Shown here piece by piece: positions 61,201 through 64,000 of a stretch of 64,000 nucleotides of DNA. Below the pieces are notes generated by a model. It was not told the DNA's origin. It searched no databases and saw nothing but the letters and a program-made list of their open reading frames with translations. The position numbers were made by a program, and so were the translations under genes. The stretch is from Tribonema minus (lineage: Eukaryota > Sar > Xanthophyceae > Tribonematales > Tribonemataceae), in the NCBI GenBank assembly GCA_017506865.1, contig JAFCMP010000071.1:186001-250000 (forward strand), in the 5' to 3' direction. Positions within the stretch are counted from its first letter, which is position 1. Each line of letters opens with the position of its first letter.

Positions 61201-62393
61201 TGTGCCGATTGGGATATGTCGGGGGAACGCCCTTTGGCGGCTGAGTGCTTTGCGTTGATTCTTTGCGCATCGGCTTCTTCCCCTGTTTTTTTCTTCATGG
61301 CCCGTCATCAGTTAGTCACAACGCAATAGTGCTATCCATCCGAAACTCATAGTCTACTGCAAGGTTGTGCAACGATTGCGGTGCATCAATAATAGTTACC
61401 TAGACAATATGTTGTTGCATACCAACTTCACCGCACACCTGCGGGTGTTGCAATGGCGCTGAGATGCGTGGTGTGGGTGCCTGTTGCGTGCTGTGCAGAC
61501 CTTGGCAAACTGAGCATTGTCATCGACAAGGCCTATGTGTCGCAGACTGGGAGATCTGGCAACCCGCATGTGGCATATCGGATCAGGGTCAAAACTGCTC
61601 GCCGCAGCTGGACGGTGGAACGGCGGTTCAGCGATTTTGTCTGGCTACATGAGACTCTGGCTGAAGCCTTGAGCAATGATGACCTGCCTCAGCTGCCACC
61701 ACGCCGCATCTTTGGTGACAAGATGAACCGCGAGTTCATTGAGGAGCGCAGGTATGTGTTACCCAAAGCCAAAGCAATCAGGTGTTACCAGATACCCATG
61801 ATTGTCAAGCAGGAGCTTTTTTTCGCTTTGTGCTCAGCACATCTCAGAAGCAGCACTGTGCAGCTTCGTGCATAGTGCTGTTGCAGTATATACTTTGCAA
61901 GCAGCACCAGTGCATGTGCAACATGAGCGTTGATTACAATTCAAAACACGGCATTTGAATTCGTGCTGTTTTGATACAAGCAACAGCCATGGGCGGCATT
62001 GTGGCTGTCATGTCGGTATGCAGTGCGGCCACATTTCTGCTCCCCTGCGCTTACAGTCAGGGCTCAACATTGGCTCTGTGCGACCTGTCTTGCATGGCTG
62101 GGTACACTTTCTTCAGTCTCATAACTCCAATCACACTGTCGTCACCTGCTTGCACCTTCAGGATGAGCCTCCAAAACTATCTAGTGGGCTTGCTGGCAGA
62201 CAAAGGGCATTGGCTAGCTGAGCGTGATGTCGGCAGAGTTGAGGTCGGCATGGGATTCAACCGTCGCACCATGAAGGAGATGGTCGCCAAGCAAAGCTTC
62301 ATTGCGTTCTTGGACAAGAGGCAGCAGTCACTGCAGCGGGATGATGACAACCTCTTCTCCGCTGTTGGTGGTTTGTTTGGCTGGAAACGGTGA
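52209..62393 (+). CDS. Myosin heavy chain with C-terminal PX domain
   Basis: Ten exons in frame, 1499 aa: 52209-52313, 52638-53094, 53627-54143, 55796-57266, 57537-58025, 58510-58968, 59596-59892, 60316-60535, 61499-61751, 62162-62393. In order: SH3-like N-terminus (VWVRDGSQTW); motor to ~850 with P-loop GESGAGKT (185-192), switch I NDNSSRFGKF, switch II DIFGFE and HYVRCLKPN near the actin/SH region; about five IQ motifs (~880-990, IQTAYRGYSKRR first); Ala/Glu-rich coiled coil (~1014-1200); disordered linker; PX domain (~1339-1460) with RRFSDF (1380-1385), LPPRRIFG and FIEERR. The residue 16 before DAL is Glu, satisfying the TEDS rule, so heavy-chain phosphorylation may not be needed. The motor looks closest to class XI/V. 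PX domains bind phosphoinositides, usually PI3P on endosomes, so this may be an endosome or vesicle motor; that is inference. The stop is followed 12 bases on by TGTAA, the algal poly(A) signal. Confidence 0.93.
54144..55795 (+). other. Long myosin intron, no other content seen
   Basis: A 1.65-kb AT-richer intron inside the motor-coding region (between EEEMESVF and the CVAGVLNCGN segment). No ORF, repeat or RNA gene is recognised in it. Confidence 0.7.
57267..57508 (+). mobile_element. Introner-like sequence, copy in myosin intron 4
   Basis: Begins exactly at the donor (GTGCAG|GTGGGCATCATGC) and matches the UTP13 intron at 43541 for about 242 bases. The homology ends just after CTCACAG, and 28 further bases lead to the acceptor used at 57536. 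The whole intron is 270 bp, so the repeated unit is nearly all of it. Confidence 0.75.
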
Positions 62394-62487
62394 TGCTGTT
62401 GTTGTGTAAGTACATTTGCTGTGCTAGGGCACCAAGTTTTGCCACCCCGATGTGACAAAGTGTTATGCGAGTACAGTTTCTCTTCAT

Positions 62488-63013
62488 GCCAGATTCCACC
62501 ACGGCCATGTATACAGCATCATCACATCTCCTTGCGCATGTATCTTTTTGCTGTTGTCAATTGCAAAAAGCATGTTCGACTTGAAGCGTGGACGGCATGA
62601 AGCTGGCGTCAGCAGAAGCATAAACAACAACAGGCAGGCTGTATGTTGTTCTCGAGCGCGAATCTTGATGGCAGGTGTGTGTAGTCATTCCCCATGCTCT
62701 GTCAAATACCAGCCTTTGTCCCACATGCGTAACAAACATCTACCAACTGTGCCAGATTCCACCACGGCCATGTATACAGCATCATCACATCTCCTTGCGC
62801 ATGTATCTTTTTGCTGTTGTCAATTGCAAAAAACATGTTCGACTTGAAGCGTGGACGGCATGAAGCTGGCGTCAGCAGAAGCATAAACAACAACAGGCAG
62901 GCTGTATGTTGTTCTCGAGCGCGAATCTTGATGGCAGGTGTGTGTAGTCATTCCCCATGCTCTGTCAAATACCAGCCTTTGTCCCACATGCGTAACAAAC
63001 ATCTACCAACTGT
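62488..63013 (+). repeat. Near-perfect 263-bp tandem duplication
   Basis: Positions 62488-62750 are repeated at 62751-63013 with essentially one difference seen by eye (an aaaaag versus aaaaaa site). It lies about 95 bp past the myosin stop codon, in or just beyond its 3' UTR. The frames inside have no recognised domain. The near-identity means a recent duplication or an assembly artefact. Confidence 0.95.
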
Positions 63014-63430
63014 GGTTACATTCTGCTCAAGGGCTGCATGGATAAATACCACAGGTGCGAAATTGTTGATTGGTAGACACGCTGACACAGGTGCAATGAC
63101 AGGAACTACAGCATTAGCTCAGGCATACTCTCCTTAGCTGGGGCATACTTTACAGCTGATTGGACTGGCAATCAATCTATTGCTGCCCAAAACTGCACAG
63201 GCCTGCCTGGCCCTGGTTGCTGCTGTGTTGTGTAGCATTGCTGACTTGTGAAAGCAGTGTCGAGGATTGTTGTGATCGGGCTAAACAAGAATCTGGCTTG
63301 GGAGTAAAAGATTGAACTGTAGAACATATCTAGGACCAGTTTCATAGACAGGAGCACCCACATGCCGCGTGATGCGTGAGTACTCAATTTAGGGCAGAGG
63401 CATGCACGTGCCTCAATGCAGTGTGAACCA
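63014..63430. other. Intergenic, nothing recognised
   Basis: Downstream of the tandem duplication. No open frame with features, no repeat and no RNA gene seen. Confidence 0.5.
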
Positions 63431-63895
63431 TTATGTGTCCCTTCGGAGCTTGTCGAGCATCAACATGGCAGACATTGAGTAGACAGCATGACCATGAAGC
63501 TCATGGCTGCTTACAATTCTTCCATCGCTTGACAGCTGCCGTAAAAATGCTTTTGTGCATCGAGTCCCATAGGGGTTAATGTCGGTGAAGCAGCCATGTA
63601 CTGAAAATTGGGTGCAGGCACAACCTGCATCATAAAATACTGCTCTGCCAGTAGCGAGATGTGCTGCAGCATTGACAGCATTCTGTGGCCTTGGGCCCAA
63701 GAAGTGTGCTGTCAAGTCATGACAGCGATCCAAGCAAGCTCCGTGGCTGAACAAGAAGAAGTCTTCATTCCATGATTTTGGGTGTTCAGTGATTATTAAA
63801 ACCAGATAGACATGCATGCAGCATTGCTCAGCGCGGCCAGCTGAGCATCCACTCCAGACCAGTCTCAACCTCAACTGGGAGTGTGTGTTGAACAT
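63431..63895 (-). CDS. Hypothetical ORF of about 154 codons
   Basis: A minus-strand open frame whose last ~110 residues look moderately protein-like (mixed composition, WNEDFFLFSHG, VFYDAGCACTQFSVHG, HGHAVYSMSAM). No domain is recognised. It may be a 3' exon of a gene continuing beyond the window, or chance. Its start is arbitrary. Confidence 0.2.
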   Translation of the reverse strand: MFNTHSQLRLRLVWSGCSAGRAEQCCMHVYLVLIITEHPKSWNEDFFLFSHGACLDRCHDLTAHFLGPRPQNAVNAAAHLATGRAVFYDAGCACTQFSVHGCFTDINPYGTRCTKAFLRQLSSDGRIVSSHELHGHAVYSMSAMLMLDKLRRDT

Positions 63896-63896
63896 T

Positions 63897-63962
63897 GCAC
63901 AACCTCAACTTCAACACTTGTCAAACTTCAACTTCAACTTGAAGTCAAACTTCAACTTCAAC
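63897..63962. repeat. Low-complexity CTTCAA repeat
   Basis: Runs of cttcaacttcaactt interrupted by gaagtcaa, partly self-complementary (ttcaacttgaa). Near the window edge; function unknown. Confidence 0.7.
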
Positions 63963-64000
63963 TGTTGCCACAGTGCTCAACATGCGTTTTTGCACACTTC

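Noticed and set aside
61453-62393. A separate small PX-domain gene downstream of the myosin
   Set aside because: The preceding exon ends in phase 1 and the PX exon supplies exactly the missing two bases with good donor and acceptor. No convincing separate start codon or promoter was seen.
1-64000. tRNA, rRNA, CRISPR array or bacterial-type operon
   Set aside because: No cloverleaf with recognisable arms, no rRNA-like sequence and no regularly spaced direct repeats were seen; gene structure is eukaryotic throughout.

Overview
The window reads as nuclear DNA of a green alga (Chlorophyta; I cannot place it below that). The genes are intron-dense with GT-AG and a few GC-AG introns. Exon ends fit the GCAG| and |GTGAG/GTAAG consensus, exons are GC-rich, and the gene set is plant/algal: a Mei2-like RNA-binding protein, a class XI-like myosin, MCTS1, UTP13 and a PET100-like protein. 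There are no operons, ribosome binding sites, CRISPR arrays or recognisable tRNA/rRNA genes.

Layout. 1-5930 (minus): gag and protease part of an LTR retrotransposon, running off the left edge. 5941-11344 (minus): an unrecognised membrane protein gene, with a TIR-bearing element in its putative intron. 11345-14429: no gene seen, one telomere-like tract. 14430-19096 (minus): MCTS1-like, 8 exons, 179 aa. 19306-21045 (plus): PET100-like, 5 exons, 159 aa, divergent from MCTS1. 22371-27013 (minus): Mei2-like protein, 5 exons, 874 aa. 27470-46291 (plus): UTP13/TBL3, 28 exons, 1195 aa, divergent from the Mei2-like gene. 47272-50740 (plus): an unrecognised multi-exon gene, probably damaged. 50741-51452: two head-to-head NTPase fragments forming a large imperfect palindrome. 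52209-62393 (plus): a myosin of 1499 aa, 10 exons, whose tail ends in a PX domain. 62488-63013: a fresh 263-bp tandem duplication.

The conserved genes are housekeeping: translation re-initiation (MCTS1), small-subunit rRNA processing (UTP13), cytochrome oxidase assembly (PET100-like), RNA-binding regulation (Mei2-like) and actin-based transport (myosin). The exon models were built by hand from splice sites and homology; every junction in these five keeps the reading frame. The two best leads are (1) the myosin motor, IQ and coiled-coil architecture joined to a phosphoinositide-type PX domain, and (2) a ~243-bp sequence starting exactly at the 5' splice site of one intron in UTP13 and of one intron in the myosin, the pattern expected of an introner (intron-spreading) element.
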